A DNA stretch of 64,000 bases from Streptomyces sp. NBC_00358 (GCF_036099295.1 NZ_CP107976.1:3782001-3846000); one strand, 5' to 3'. Positions 44,221-52,759 are shown, counted from the first letter of the stretch. The notes: generated from the letters alone by a model not told the origin. Translations and numbers: made by a program.

Positions 44221-44476
44221 GTACCGGACCGTCTTCCGGCCCGAGGCGCAAGCCGAGCTTCGAAAAGTCCCCCGCGACGTGGCGCTGCGCATCCTGGCCA
44301 AGCTGACGGAACTGGAGAGTGACCCGCTCGGATTCAGCACCACGGCGCTGGTGTCCCAGCCCGATCGGCGTCGCCTCCGGGTCGGCGACTACCGCGTCAT
44401 CTACACCATCGACAACGGCGAACTGGTCGTGTGGGTCGTTCATGTCGGACACCGCTCCACGGTCTACGAGACGTGA
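44213..44476 (+). CDS. RelE/ParE-superfamily toxin
   Basis: 87 residues, GTG start inside the last codons of the antitoxin gene. The fold pattern YRTVFRPEAQAELRKVPRDVALRILAKLTELESDP then RRLRVGDYRVIYTIDNGELVVWVVHVGHRSTVYET is that of RelE-type endoribonucleases, with the basic residues KVP, RRLRVGDYR and GHR forming the usual ribosome-facing patch. It would cleave mRNA on the ribosome when free of the antitoxin. Confidence 0.88.
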   Translation: MSEYRTVFRPEAQAELRKVPRDVALRILAKLTELESDPLGFSTTALVSQPDRRRLRVGDYRVIYTIDNGELVVWVVHVGHRSTVYET

Positions 44477-44569
44477 GGTCCCGTCCACAGCCAGCCACAG
44501 CCGACAGGCGACCACCGGCCGGACGCGTCACATGGTCCTCCTCGGCCCGGCCCGTCCGCCGCCCGCCGC

Positions 44570-45490
44570 CTACCGCTCGTTCCTGGACCTCGTCGGCTTC
44601 GGCGCGGCGGTCGGCCTGCCCGGCACCGGCGTCCCGGCCGCGTTCCCGTCGGCCCCGGAATCCGCCGCCTTCCCGGTCCCCTTCGCGCCCTCGGCCCGGG
44701 TGCGCCCGGCCAGCCGCTCGGCGCAGTACGCCTCGACCTTGCCCTCGCCGCCCGCGGCCGTGACGAGCCGTTGCCAGGCCCTCGCGTTCAGGGCGTCGCC
44801 CCGGCCCTTGGCCGAGGCGTACGCACGGCAGTGGGCCTCGGCGTCCCGGGCGGCCGGGGGACGGCCCGCGGGGTGGGGCTCCACGGAACCGCCCGGGGTG
44901 ACGGCGCCGGGGACACCGGGGCCGACGGACGGGGCGGCCTCGGCGGAGAACCGGTCCGGGGCGCCGCCGGACGGGCGGACCCCGGCTCGGAACCGTCCGC
45001 CACCGTCGCCCTCGTGGTGCGAGGCCGATCCGATGGCCGCGGCGGCGACACCGCCCAGCGTCAGACCGGCCAGCAGCACGGCGAACGCGGTCCCCGTGGA
45101 ACGGCTCGGCAGCCGCCGCGCCGCGGTGCGCCAGTCGTCCCGGCGCCGGGTGCGCGCGGTGTGGGCGCCGTCGTCCCGGGCGGCCCTGAACGCGGCCAGG
45201 GCCCGCGTCTCCGCCTCCGTGTCGTCCGCCCGGCCGCGCATCACAGCGGCGAGGAGCGTCTCCAGGGCGGCCTGTCCGCTTCCGGGGGCCGCCGGCCGCC
45301 CGACGCGACGGGCGGGAGCCCCGCCGCCGCCCTGCCGTTCACCCGTGTCAGGTTCCACATCCGGCCCCATGTCCGGTTCCACACCAGGCCCTTCGCCCGG
45401 CCCCACGCCCGGCCCCATGTCCGGTTCCACACCAGGCCCTTCGCCCGGTTGCACGCCCGGTCCCTTGTCCGGTTCCACGTCCGGTTCCAT
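44570..45490 (-). CDS. Membrane protein paired with ECF sigma factor 2, 5' end apparently frameshifted
   Basis: 306 residues from the first ATG in this frame, 45490. Residues 1-50 are a repeat-made acidic region (EPDMGPGVGPGEGPGVEPDM). A cytoplasmic helical part follows, with ALETLLAAVMRGRADDTEAETRALAAF. One membrane segment is at about 133-155 (FAVLLAGLTLGGVAAAAIGS). The outside part has two Cys (AHCRAYASAKGRGDALN, EAYCAERLAGRTRAEG). The layout matches the protein at 41363-42478. The expected start overlapping the sigma stop (45593) is in another frame, so the gene is either shifted by one base near 45500 or begins at 45490. Confidence 0.65.
   Translation of the reverse strand: MEPDVEPDKGPGVQPGEGPGVEPDMGPGVGPGEGPGVEPDMGPDVEPDTGERQGGGGAPARRVGRPAAPGSGQAALETLLAAVMRGRADDTEAETRALAAFRAARDDGAHTARTRRRDDWRTAARRLPSRSTGTAFAVLLAGLTLGGVAAAAIGSASHHEGDGGGRFRAGVRPSGGAPDRFSAEAAPSVGPGVPGAVTPGGSVEPHPAGRPPAARDAEAHCRAYASAKGRGDALNARAWQRLVTAAGGEGKVEAYCAERLAGRTRAEGAKGTGKAADSGADGNAAGTPVPGRPTAAPKPTRSRNER
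45360..45485. repeat. In-gene tandem repeats of the GPGVEPDM(G)P type
   Basis: Two long copies containing GGAACCGGACATGGGGCCGG and GGGCGAAGGGCCTGGTG alternate across this stretch, coding for VEPDMGPGVGPGEGPGVEPD. Slippage in such repeats is one explanation for the adjacent frameshift. Confidence 0.65.
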
Positions 45491-45593
45491 CTCCGCCTGC
45501 CGTTCCGCCCGACAACTCCTCGCCGTACCAGAACTCCGCTCCGCGCACCTCGCCGTACAACTGCCCGTCGAACAGGAGCGGTTCGACTCTCAT
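45491..45593 (-). other. Probable displaced N-terminal coding segment of the preceding entry
   Basis: ATG 45593 overlaps the sigma stop as ATGA and opens with MRVEPLLFDGQLYGEVRGAE and FWYGEELSG, which look like real protein. Its frame then runs into the 33-bp repeat zone as Gly/Thr/Arg noise and stops at 45348. A single base change around 45495-45515 would join it to the frame ending at 44570 (reading CRAERQAEMEPDVEP). Confidence 0.6.
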
Positions 45594-46210
45594 CCCGAAT
45601 CCCCCAGCGTCCGGGGCCCCTCATCCGTCACACCCGTGACGCCGAGTTGGCGCGCGAGCCGCTTCAGGCCCCGGTGCGCGGAGGTGCGCACCGCCCCCGG
45701 CCGCTTGCCGAGAACGCGTGCCGCGGCCGGTCCGTCGAGGCCGACGACCACCCGCAGGAGCACGGCCTCGGCCTGGTCGCGCGGCAGTCCCGCGACCAGT
45801 TCCAGGGCGTACGCGGTGGACAGCGTCTCCAGCGCCTCGTCGTGCGTGCTGTGCCCGCCGGGCAGGTCCAGCGCGTCCTGCTCGATGGTGGTGCCCCGGG
45901 GCCTCACCCTCAGCCGCCGCAGATGGTCCAGCGCCCGGTGCCGGGCGATGGTCGCGGTCCAGCCGCGGAACCCCTCGCCGTCGCCCCGGAACCGCCCCAG
46001 GTCCCGGGCGATCTCCAGCCAGGCGTCGGACGCCACGTCCTCGGCGTCGTCGCCGACGATGCCGCGCAGATAGCCGAGCAGTCCGGGCTGCACGATCCGG
46101 TACGCGACCGCGAAAGCGGCCTCGTCCCCCTCCTGCGCCCGCGCCACGGCCACGCCGAGTTCCGCGTCGTACGGCCGCGCGCGGCGGGGTTCCCCTCCCT
46201 GGCCCAACAC
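45590..46210 (-). CDS. ECF sigma factor (pair 2)
   Basis: 206 residues from GTG 46210. Region 2: DEAAFAVAYRIVQPGLLGYLRGIVGDDAEDVASDAWLEIARDLGRFRG and RGWTATIARHRALDHLRRLRV. Region 4: LPRDQAEAVLLRVVVGLDGPAAARVLGKRPGAVRTSAHRGLKRLARQL. It is a clear paralogue of the sigma gene at 42478-43140, with the same downstream arrangement. The start is uncertain: GAGGA lies close to GTG 46210, and ATG 46285 or GTG 46312 would add 25-34 residues without family similarity. Confidence 0.85.
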   Translation of the reverse strand: MLGQGGEPRRARPYDAELGVAVARAQEGDEAAFAVAYRIVQPGLLGYLRGIVGDDAEDVASDAWLEIARDLGRFRGDGEGFRGWTATIARHRALDHLRRLRVRPRGTTIEQDALDLPGGHSTHDEALETLSTAYALELVAGLPRDQAEAVLLRVVVGLDGPAAARVLGKRPGAVRTSAHRGLKRLARQLGVTGVTDEGPRTLGDSG

Positions 46211-46556
46211 TGTCCTCGTTCGCACCGAGTTCGCCCGAATGTGCCCTGCCGGCGCGGCCGGCCGCGTCGACACCCCCATGGTCATCAGCGTCGGACCCCA
46301 GGGAAATGTCACAGCGCGTCAGGTACACCGCCCAGCCCGGCCCGGCCCGGGGCCGCAGACACCCGCGGACCACAACACCCCCTACGCAGGGCCCCGGTTC
46401 ACTTCACCCACCGTCGGACCAGAGCGCACCGGCAGTCCGGCAGGGGCGCGGTGGACGCCATGGGCACCACGGGCACCACGGGGGGACAGCGAGCGGGAGG
46501 GGCGCGGTGGATGCCGCGAACGCGGCGGGCGAGGGTCCCGCCGCCCCCGCCACCGG
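46211..46556. other. Intergenic stretch upstream of sigma gene 2
   Basis: No gene is seen. It includes a direct repeat (GGGGCGCGGTGGACGCC near 46444 and GGGGCGCGGTGGATGCC near 46499) and presumably the sigma promoter. Confidence 0.5.
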
Positions 46557-46937
46557 CTAGCGCGCCGCCTCCCGGCACAGCAGGCGCAGGGAGCCGTCGC
46601 CCGCGTAGCAGCGGCGAGCCTCTTCGATGGGGTCCCAGAGGCGTCCGTCGGGGGTGCGCAGCCAGTGTTCGCCGCCGGTCACCCACCATTCGGCGCCGGT
46701 CTGGCGGGCGACCACCTCACCGGTGTACGCCCCGAATCCGCGCAGCACGCTCTCGACGGCCGCGTAGGGCGCGCCGTCCCGGCGTATCTCGTCGATCACG
46801 CGGTCGACACGCCACAGGCTCTGGGCCGAGTAGTCGAGGCGCAGCCGGGCGCCCTCCCGCATGGCCACGACCGTGTCGGCCGCCCAGCGAACGGGCTTCG
46901 TCGCAGCTGAGGGCCTGGTTGCTTGAGTTGCGTTCAC
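46557..46937 (-). CDS. Hypothetical protein, conserved-looking, function unknown
   Basis: 126 residues from GTG 46937. No certain domain. The body reads RLRLDYSAQSLWRVDRVIDE, then VLRGFGAYTGEVVARQTGAEWW and LRTPDGRLWDPIEEARRCYAG, a compact mixed alpha/beta domain. The LG/GAYxGEV...GAxW pattern is like that of DUF3806-type proteins, but I would not assign it. Soluble, no signal peptide. A longer frame to 46997 adds only basic residues. It stands alone between the sigma gene and the next hypothetical. Confidence 0.65.
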   Translation of the reverse strand: MNATQATRPSAATKPVRWAADTVVAMREGARLRLDYSAQSLWRVDRVIDEIRRDGAPYAAVESVLRGFGAYTGEVVARQTGAEWWVTGGEHWLRTPDGRLWDPIEEARRCYAGDGSLRLLCREAAR

Positions 46938-47104
46938 ACTCGATAGAGCGCGACGACGGCCGGATTCGTCACGCGTCCGAGCGAGGGTTCGCGACACCGG
47001 CCCAGGACCTCCATCTCCACCCCGGGAGCGTCACAAGGACCCCTCAAGAACAAGGTTTGGGGTGCGCCGGAGCCGTACCGCCTCCGGCGCACCCGCGTCC
47101 CGGG

Positions 47105-47677
47105 CTACGCCCGCCCGCGTGCCCTGCGTGACACCACCGCCCGCAGCACGCGCCGCCCCTCCGTCGACGCGTCCAGTGCGAGCCGCAGCCCTCCCTTGCC
47201 GTGTTCGGCGAGCAGTTCCAGGATGGCGACCTGGCGGCGCAGTTCGGCGGCGACGAGGGGGGACATCCCCTCCGTACGCCCCTCGCGGCGTGCCGTCACG
47301 CACGCCTCCGCGTCGTCGGCGTGGTCGAGGAACCGGTGCACCTGAAGGGCCGCCACCGAGCAGGCGTCCGACCAGGCACGCAGCTCATCGTCGGAGGGCT
47401 TCGCGGGAACGGCGCCGAGCATGCCCCGGGCCAGGACGGCGGCGTGGTCCTCGTCGGTCACGGCGGGCTCGGGGTCCTCCGCGTCCAGCTTGGCGCGCGC
47501 CTCGTCCAGACGCGTTCCCCACTCGGCCCAGGGGTCCGCCTCCGCGAGGCTCGCCCACAGAGGCCGCAGGACATCGTCGTCCCCGCCCAGCAGCGGTACA
47601 CACCGATCCAAACAAGCCAGACCGCTCGCCGCCAGACCTCGCTCGTCGGCCTGAGCGATCAGTTCCACCAGACTCAT
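47105..47677 (-). CDS. Hypothetical protein, acidic helical
   Basis: 190 residues from ATG 47677, preceded by GAGGGAG. An acidic, Ala/Leu/Asp-rich helical protein with no signal or membrane segment: VELIAQADERGLAASGLACLDRCVPLLGGDDDVL at the start, HRFLDHADDAEACVTARREGRTEGMSPLVAAELRRQVAILELLAEHG near the end. I recognise no domain. The basic extreme C-terminus (SRRARGRA) is the only patch of positive charge. Monocistronic. Confidence 0.68.
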   Translation of the reverse strand: MSLVELIAQADERGLAASGLACLDRCVPLLGGDDDVLRPLWASLAEADPWAEWGTRLDEARAKLDAEDPEPAVTDEDHAAVLARGMLGAVPAKPSDDELRAWSDACSVAALQVHRFLDHADDAEACVTARREGRTEGMSPLVAAELRRQVAILELLAEHGKGGLRLALDASTEGRRVLRAVVSRRARGRA

Positions 47678-47913
47678 CACGACTCCCTCGAAATGCCTCG
47701 ACAGGGCGCCCTTGCCTTACGGAGCCCGCACTTCCCCTTACTGCGTGCAACGGACCAGGAGTGTCACAGTGCGACCCCACCCTGCCGGTCGAGGAGCCGG
47801 ATGAACAGGTTTTCGGCCAATTGCTCTGACTCGTCGTCCGGCACGCCGAGGAGCGGCCCGACGACTCCCCGGACGTGCGGGGCCGGACCGCGAAACGGAT
47901 GATTCGGTGCGTG

Positions 47914-48759
47914 TCAGGCGCCGGACGCGACCGGACCCTCGTGGGCCTTGCGGTCCTGCATGCGCGTCAGCTTCAGCACGACGAGGACGGCGAACACGGC
48001 GGACACGATGTCGACGGCATCGCTGAACAGGTCCTGGACGGCGGCATCCTGGATCGCCTGGGCGGTCCCGGCCCTGCCGGTCGTGGTGGCGGCGAGCCGG
48101 CCGACCACCGCCCTGATGATCCAGAACGCCCACCAGGTGTTGACGAGCCCGTGTCCGCCACGGGTGCCCGCGGGGCGGCTGGCGTCCCATATCTCCGCCA
48201 TGATCCGGCGCGGGCGCCACAGGTTCACGAACGGAGCGAACCAGCCCCATCGCGCCCAGGCCCGGGAGAACGTGTGCCCGAACGGGCTGAAGACCTCCGC
48301 GTTGACACGAACCCGCAGGAACCAGGTGAGGAAGGCGACCGCGGCCACCACGAGCGTGATCAGCTGTACGTGCCCGGCGGCGGCGTAGAGGGAGTCCGCC
48401 CGGTCGACCCGCAGCCAGACGGCGTCATCGGACGCGCCGTCCGCGACGGCCCCCGAAGCGGTGTACATCCCGTAGTCCGCCCAGATCGAGAAGAGGTCCG
48501 CGGCGATCACCAGGCCGAGCGACGCGGCGGCGGCCTTCCCGAGGACGAAGGGCGGGCGCAGCCAGGCATGACCGTGCGGCGGCACGAACGGCGGCAGCGG
48601 CGCCGCGGGAGGCCGCGAGGCGGTCCCCCGCACCCTGGACTCCGGAGAATCGGGCCCGTCCGGTACGGACTTCGGGGACGCGGGGCTGTCCGGTGCGGGC
48701 TGCTGCGGCTGCGGCTGCGGCTGTGGCTGTGGCTGTGGCTGTGGTGGCACGGTCGTCAT
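47914..48759 (-). CDS. DUF4328-family membrane protein with a PQ-repeat N-terminus
   Basis: 281 residues. ATG 48759 follows GGGGGGTCTC. The N-terminus is a simple PQPQPQPQPQQP repeat coded by alternating CTGTGG/CTGCGG units, then a Pro/Ser-rich cytoplasmic region. The DUF4328 part begins at about residue 80 with four membrane segments (LGKAAAASLGLVIAADLFSIW, VQLITLVVAAVAFLTWFL, WWAFWIIRAVVGRL, VDIVSAVFAVLVVLKL). The loop RAWARWGWFAPFVNLWRPRRIMAEIWDAS is diagnostic of the family. Function unknown; it may act in septal or membrane processes like related serine-kinase-linked proteins, which is speculative. Confidence 0.83.
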   Translation of the reverse strand: MTTVPPQPQPQPQPQPQPQQPAPDSPASPKSVPDGPDSPESRVRGTASRPPAAPLPPFVPPHGHAWLRPPFVLGKAAAASLGLVIAADLFSIWADYGMYTASGAVADGASDDAVWLRVDRADSLYAAAGHVQLITLVVAAVAFLTWFLRVRVNAEVFSPFGHTFSRAWARWGWFAPFVNLWRPRRIMAEIWDASRPAGTRGGHGLVNTWWAFWIIRAVVGRLAATTTGRAGTAQAIQDAAVQDLFSDAVDIVSAVFAVLVVLKLTRMQDRKAHEGPVASGA

Positions 48760-48969
48760 GAGACCCCCCAGGTGGGCTGCGCCGCGCGGTGACGGCACAA
48801 AGAGCCGGGCGAGCCCCTCCCCAGGGTCCCGCCCGGCATCCGAACAAGTATCCGGAAGATACGGTTCGGCGCTTCGTCGCGTCCAGCGCGTTCCGACCGC
48901 GTCCGTACCGGCTCACGGCCCGTCCGTACCGCTCACGGAACGCCCGTACCGGCGCCCGCCACCACCGCC

Positions 48970-50616
48970 TCAGCCCAACTGGTTCGCCAGTGCCTTGAAC
49001 TGGGTCCAGGACAGGGGCGGCGTGCGCGGATCCCACAGTTTCTGGGTCAGGGCGCGCAGCGGCATACGGATGCCCGCCGCGACCTGGTCCTGGGTCTGCG
49101 AGCCCGAGAGGTCGCACCAGACCGCGAAGGACGCGCCGAGGATCTGGGGGTCGTACTTCGCGGGGACCGGCGTCGTACCGCGCAGGACGAGGGGGGTCCA
49201 CTGCTCGTAGATGCGCTGCCCGGTCGGGTAGACGAAGGTCTGGGGCTCGCCGAGGACGTAGTAGAGGAACTCGTCGTTGTAGTTGATGACCTTGCGTCCG
49301 GCGCTCAGATACTCGATCGGCGGCCGGGCCCCGATCTCCTTGCCGGTCCAGTACGCCACCTGGAGACCGCCGTCCGCCTGGACGGTGCCCCCTCGGAAGA
49401 AGCCGTCGTTCCAGGCCCGTGCCGTCCGGCCGTGCCCGTGGACCAGCTTGGCGCGGTCGTTGAGCCAGCCGGTCGTGAGGTCGGCGACGGTCGCGCCCGC
49501 TCCGTACTTGTTCCTGGCGGCGGTGGCGAGCTGCGGGAAGGACGCCGCCGGGTTCGCCACCGTCAGGGCCTGGTACTCGTCGCCGCCGAGGTGCCAGTAG
49601 GCGCCGGGGAAGAGACCGGCGTACTCGTTGAGCAGGTCGTCGACGAGGGCGGCCGCGGCGGGCTTGGAGATGTCGACGGCGCCTCGGACGGGCGTGCCCG
49701 ACGCGTTGCGCAGTTGGAGGTCGGGGTGCGCCGCGATGACCGCGCCGAGGTGTCCCGGCGAGTCGATCTCGGGCACGACGGTGATGTGCCGGCTCGCCGC
49801 CAGGGCGAGGATCCGGCGCACCTCCGCCTTCGTCAGGTGCTGCTGCGACACGATCTCGGGGTGCGTGTCGGACTGGATGCGGAAGCCCTGGTCGTCGGAG
49901 AAGTGCAGGCCGAGCTCGTTGTACTTCAGGTCCCCGAGCTCGCGGACCCGGTCCTCGATCCAGGCGGCCGTGAAGTGCTTGCGCGCGATGTCGAGCATGA
50001 ATCCGCGGAACGGCTTCGCGGGCCGGTCGCGTACGACTCCCTCCGGCGCCGTACCGCCGCCGTGCACCTCCTGCTTGAGGGTGCGCGTGCCGTAGAAGAC
50101 ACCGGCCTCGGCGGGTCCGGTGATCTTGACCCGGCTGTTCTTGACGGTGAGGGTGTACGACTCCGGGCCCGCGGTCCCCTTGTCGAGGCCCAGTTCGACG
50201 TCGCCGGCCTTGGCACCCGTCCGCCCCGCGTACGTCAGCTTGAGCTCACCGGCGAGCAGCTTGCCCTCGTCGGCGAGGCCGCCGTTGTCCACGACCACGC
50301 GGGCTCCGGAGGCCGGGCGCCAGCCGGGGCCGTGGGCCGCGATGTGCTCCCGCACGGCCGGAATGGTTCGAGGGGCCTTGGAGAGGGGGTAGCTCCGGGT
50401 CGGCGAGGGAGTGGCCGCGGGCGCGCGGCCGGCGGACACGGCCTGCGACCGGTCGGCGGACGGCACCCGTGCCCCGGTCGACTGCCCGTCACCGCCGGGC
50501 CAGACCGCCACGGCCACCGCGACGACACCGGCGACCGCCAGACCGCCCGCGACGAGCCCGGCCCGCCCGTTCCGCCCTGTCCGCCGTCGCGGCGCCCGCC
50601 GCCTGCCACCACTCAC
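48970..50616 (-). CDS. Exported GH20 beta-N-acetylhexosaminidase
   Basis: 548 residues from GTG 50616, with GAGGG 7 nt upstream. A basic start (SGGRRRAPRRRTGRNGR) and one hydrophobic segment (AGLVAGGLAVAGVVAVAVAVW) form a signal peptide or membrane anchor. A GH20b beta-domain follows, then the TIM barrel from about residue 205: FRGFMLDIARKHFTAAWIEDRVRELGDLKYNELGLHFSDDQGFRI, VVPEIDSPGHLGAVIAAHPDL, and the catalytic pair in YWHLGGDEYQAL. It releases terminal GlcNAc from chitin fragments or peptidoglycan. No DasR-type site was seen upstream. Confidence 0.9.
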   Translation of the reverse strand: MSGGRRRAPRRRTGRNGRAGLVAGGLAVAGVVAVAVAVWPGGDGQSTGARVPSADRSQAVSAGRAPAATPSPTRSYPLSKAPRTIPAVREHIAAHGPGWRPASGARVVVDNGGLADEGKLLAGELKLTYAGRTGAKAGDVELGLDKGTAGPESYTLTVKNSRVKITGPAEAGVFYGTRTLKQEVHGGGTAPEGVVRDRPAKPFRGFMLDIARKHFTAAWIEDRVRELGDLKYNELGLHFSDDQGFRIQSDTHPEIVSQQHLTKAEVRRILALAASRHITVVPEIDSPGHLGAVIAAHPDLQLRNASGTPVRGAVDISKPAAAALVDDLLNEYAGLFPGAYWHLGGDEYQALTVANPAASFPQLATAARNKYGAGATVADLTTGWLNDRAKLVHGHGRTARAWNDGFFRGGTVQADGGLQVAYWTGKEIGARPPIEYLSAGRKVINYNDEFLYYVLGEPQTFVYPTGQRIYEQWTPLVLRGTTPVPAKYDPQILGASFAVWCDLSGSQTQDQVAAGIRMPLRALTQKLWDPRTPPLSWTQFKALANQLG

Positions 50617-51070
50617 CTGGTCACCCTCGTCTCGCCGCGCTCGTCCCGCCGCGCCCACTTCGCCCTGCTCACTTCGCCCCGCTCACTCGACCTGCTCGAT
50701 GCCCCCTCGGTCCGCCCCGCCGTTCGCCCTGTCGGTCCTCGACGCTCATGTCGCCGCCGGAGTCCGCTCCCGGGTCGCCCCGCCGGATTCGCCACGCTCA
50801 CGTCACCGTCGACCCGTCCTCCCCGCCCGCCTCCCTGCCATCCATCCAGGTGTACTCCCCCATCGAGGTGTCCACCTCCCCACGCCTCTTCTCCGCGCCA
50901 CCGCGAACTCTGCCCCGAACGTCACCGCAGTCGTCCACCGGACGCTCCGAAACTCTCCCGTGCGGGTGAAATCCGGGCATCCGACGGACAGCTCCCGACA
51001 CAGCTCGATAGCGTGAGCACAACACCTTTCACTTCTCCCCCTGCCGAAACACACGTAGCGCACGGGCGTC
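50617..51070. other. Divergent intergenic stretch
   Basis: Upstream of both the GH20 gene and the OHCU-like gene. Near 50640-50700 it has short repeats of CGCCCACTTCGCCCTGCTCACTTCGCCCCGCTCACT type. From 50800 it is C-rich on the given strand. Frames on either side have no supported start. Confidence 0.5.
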
Positions 51071-51688
51071 ATGCTCACCGGACGTCGCGCCTCTCCATCC
51101 CACCGCCGAGGACCTACGCTGACGTCGCACCGTCTCCCACGCCTCCCCGGCCAGGTCGCCCTCCCCGAGCAGAAGAGCGCGGCGCCGTCCCCGGCCCGCC
51201 TCGACGGGTTCAACTCCGCACCCGCAGATGCGGTCACCCGCGCGCTGCTCACTTGTTGCCGCAGCCTGCGCTGGGTCCACCGTCTGGCCGACCACCGCCC
51301 CTATCCGGATCTCGGCGCCCTGCTGGCCGCGGCCGACGAGGCGGCGTACGACCTGACCCCCGACGACCTGGCCGAAGCCCTGGCCGGTGAGTCACTCACC
51401 CTGCTCCCGGACGGCGCGTACTCCGCCGCCCACACCGCGCTGAGCGCCGCGCACGCCGCGTACGAGAGTCGATTCGGACATGTATTCGTCATCTGTCTGG
51501 ACGGATTCGCCCCCGGGGAGGCCCTCGACCAGGTGCTCATCGGAATCCGGTCGCGCCTGACGAACGACCCCGAGGAGGAGCGGGTCGTCGCCGCCGACGA
51601 ACTGCGCGGACTCGCCCGCGGACGACTGACCCGCCTCGTCCGTCAGTTCGCCCACGAGCAGCGAACCGCCGAGATCGGGCGTCCGTAA
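51071..51688 (+). CDS. OHCU-decarboxylase-like protein lacking the HPRIGE active-site motif
   Basis: 205 residues from ATG 51071. The fold of 2-oxo-4-hydroxy-4-carboxy-5-ureidoimidazoline decarboxylase is visible: ADAVTRALLTCCRSLRWVHRLADHRPYPDLGALLAAADEAAYDLTPDDL, then AAHAAYESRFGHVFVICLDG and LIGIRSRLTNDPEEERVVAADELRGLARGRLTRLV. In true enzymes HPRIGE supplies the catalytic His. Here that position reads ALAGESLTLLPDG. A CTG at 51119 with GAGGA 6 nt upstream is an alternative start and gives TSHRLPRLPGQ as the N-terminus. It lies upstream of sdhC on the same strand. Confidence 0.75.
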   Translation: MLTGRRASPSHRRGPTLTSHRLPRLPGQVALPEQKSAAPSPARLDGFNSAPADAVTRALLTCCRSLRWVHRLADHRPYPDLGALLAAADEAAYDLTPDDLAEALAGESLTLLPDGAYSAAHTALSAAHAAYESRFGHVFVICLDGFAPGEALDQVLIGIRSRLTNDPEEERVVAADELRGLARGRLTRLVRQFAHEQRTAEIGRP

Positions 51689-51858
51689 TAGCCCGAACGT
51701 GGCTGATTGATTGCCAGTTTGATCACATTGATAGGGCCGCTGTAAGCGTTCCGACAACACGTCGCTACGATGGCCGGGGCCGGTGGACCGTACCCGGCCG
51801 GGCCCGACCGACAGAGAAGCCGGCGCGGCCCCAATCCCCGCTCCCGGAGGGTTCTTCC

Positions 51859-52239
51859 GTGCCGGCTGGAACGCTGTACCGCGGCCGGGAAGGAATGTGG
51901 TCCTGGGTGGCTCATCGAGTCACCGGCGTCCTCATCTTCTTCTTCCTGTTCGTACACGTGCTGGACACCGCTCTCGTCCGTGTCTCCCCCGAGGACTACG
52001 ACAAGGTCGTGTCCACGTACAAGACGCCGATCGTCGCGCTGTTGGAGTACGGCCTCGTGGCCGCCATTCTCTTCCACGCGCTCAACGGCCTGCGTGTCAT
52101 CGCCGTCGATTTCTGGTCCAAGGGCCCGCGCTACCAGAAGCAGATGCTCTGGTCCGTCGTCGGTATCTGGGTCGTGCTGATGTTCGGGGCCCTGTACCCC
52201 GTCCTCGGTCACGCATTCCGCGAAGTATTCGGGAGCTGA
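51859..52239 (+). CDS. sdhC: Succinate dehydrogenase cytochrome b556 subunit
   Basis: 126 residues, GTG 51859 seven nt after GGAGGG. Three membrane segments: VAHRVTGVLIFFFLFVHVLDTAL with the conserved SWVAHRVTG start and the haem-ligand His in HVLD, LLEYGLVAAILFHALNGLRVIAVDF, and MLWSVVGIWVVLMFGALY. It anchors complex II and binds haem and quinone with SdhD. First gene of sdhCDAB. Confidence 0.93.
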   Translation: MPAGTLYRGREGMWSWVAHRVTGVLIFFFLFVHVLDTALVRVSPEDYDKVVSTYKTPIVALLEYGLVAAILFHALNGLRVIAVDFWSKGPRYQKQMLWSVVGIWVVLMFGALYPVLGHAFREVFGS

Positions 52240-52244
52240 CGCAG

Positions 52245-52736
52245 ATGTCCACTACTGACACCGCCGCTTCCGGTATCGGCCCTGTAGAGGGTGCCGGAGA
52301 ATTCCCGGCCTACAGCGTCGACAACCCGGCCCCGTTCATCGAGGCCCCGCGCAAGCGCACCAAGAAGACCCCGAAGTCGACCCGCGGCAACTTCGAGATG
52401 TACGGCTGGCTCTTCATGCGCCTGTCCGGCATCGTCCTGGTCGTCCTGGTCCTCGGCCACCTGCTGATCCAGCTCGTCCTCGACGGCGGCGTCTCCAAGA
52501 TCGGCTTCGCCTTCGTGGCCGGCCGCTGGGCGAGCCCGTGGTGGCAGGCCTGGGACCTCGCGATGCTGTGGCTCGCCATGCTGCACGGCTCCAACGGCCT
52601 GCGTACCGTCATCAACGACTACGCGGAACGCGCGGGCACGCGCCTGTGGCTGAAGGGCCTGCTGTACACCGCCACGGTGTTCACGATTCTGCTGGGCACG
52701 CTGGTGATCTTCACCTTCGACCCGAACATCCGCTAG
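52245..52736 (+). CDS. sdhD: Succinate dehydrogenase membrane anchor subunit
   Basis: 163 residues. A 45-residue cytoplasmic N-terminus (APRKRTKKTPKSTRGNFEMYGWLFMR) precedes three membrane segments (LSGIVLVVLVLGHLLIQLVL, WQAWDLAMLWLAMLHGSNGLRTVINDY, LLYTATVFTILLGTLVIFTF). The His in LGHLL and LHGSNG are the likely haem and quinone residues. ATG is 5 nt after the sdhC stop, so translation is coupled. Confidence 0.92.
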   Translation: MSTTDTAASGIGPVEGAGEFPAYSVDNPAPFIEAPRKRTKKTPKSTRGNFEMYGWLFMRLSGIVLVVLVLGHLLIQLVLDGGVSKIGFAFVAGRWASPWWQAWDLAMLWLAMLHGSNGLRTVINDYAERAGTRLWLKGLLYTATVFTILLGTLVIFTFDPNIR

Positions 52737-52759
52737 GCACGGGGCTGAGGCAACCACTC

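Noticed and set aside
51689..51858. A possible Crp-like or Rex-like site before sdhC (TTTGATCACATTGAT)
   Set aside because: It matches only one half of the Crp pattern and not the Rex consensus, so I do not call it.
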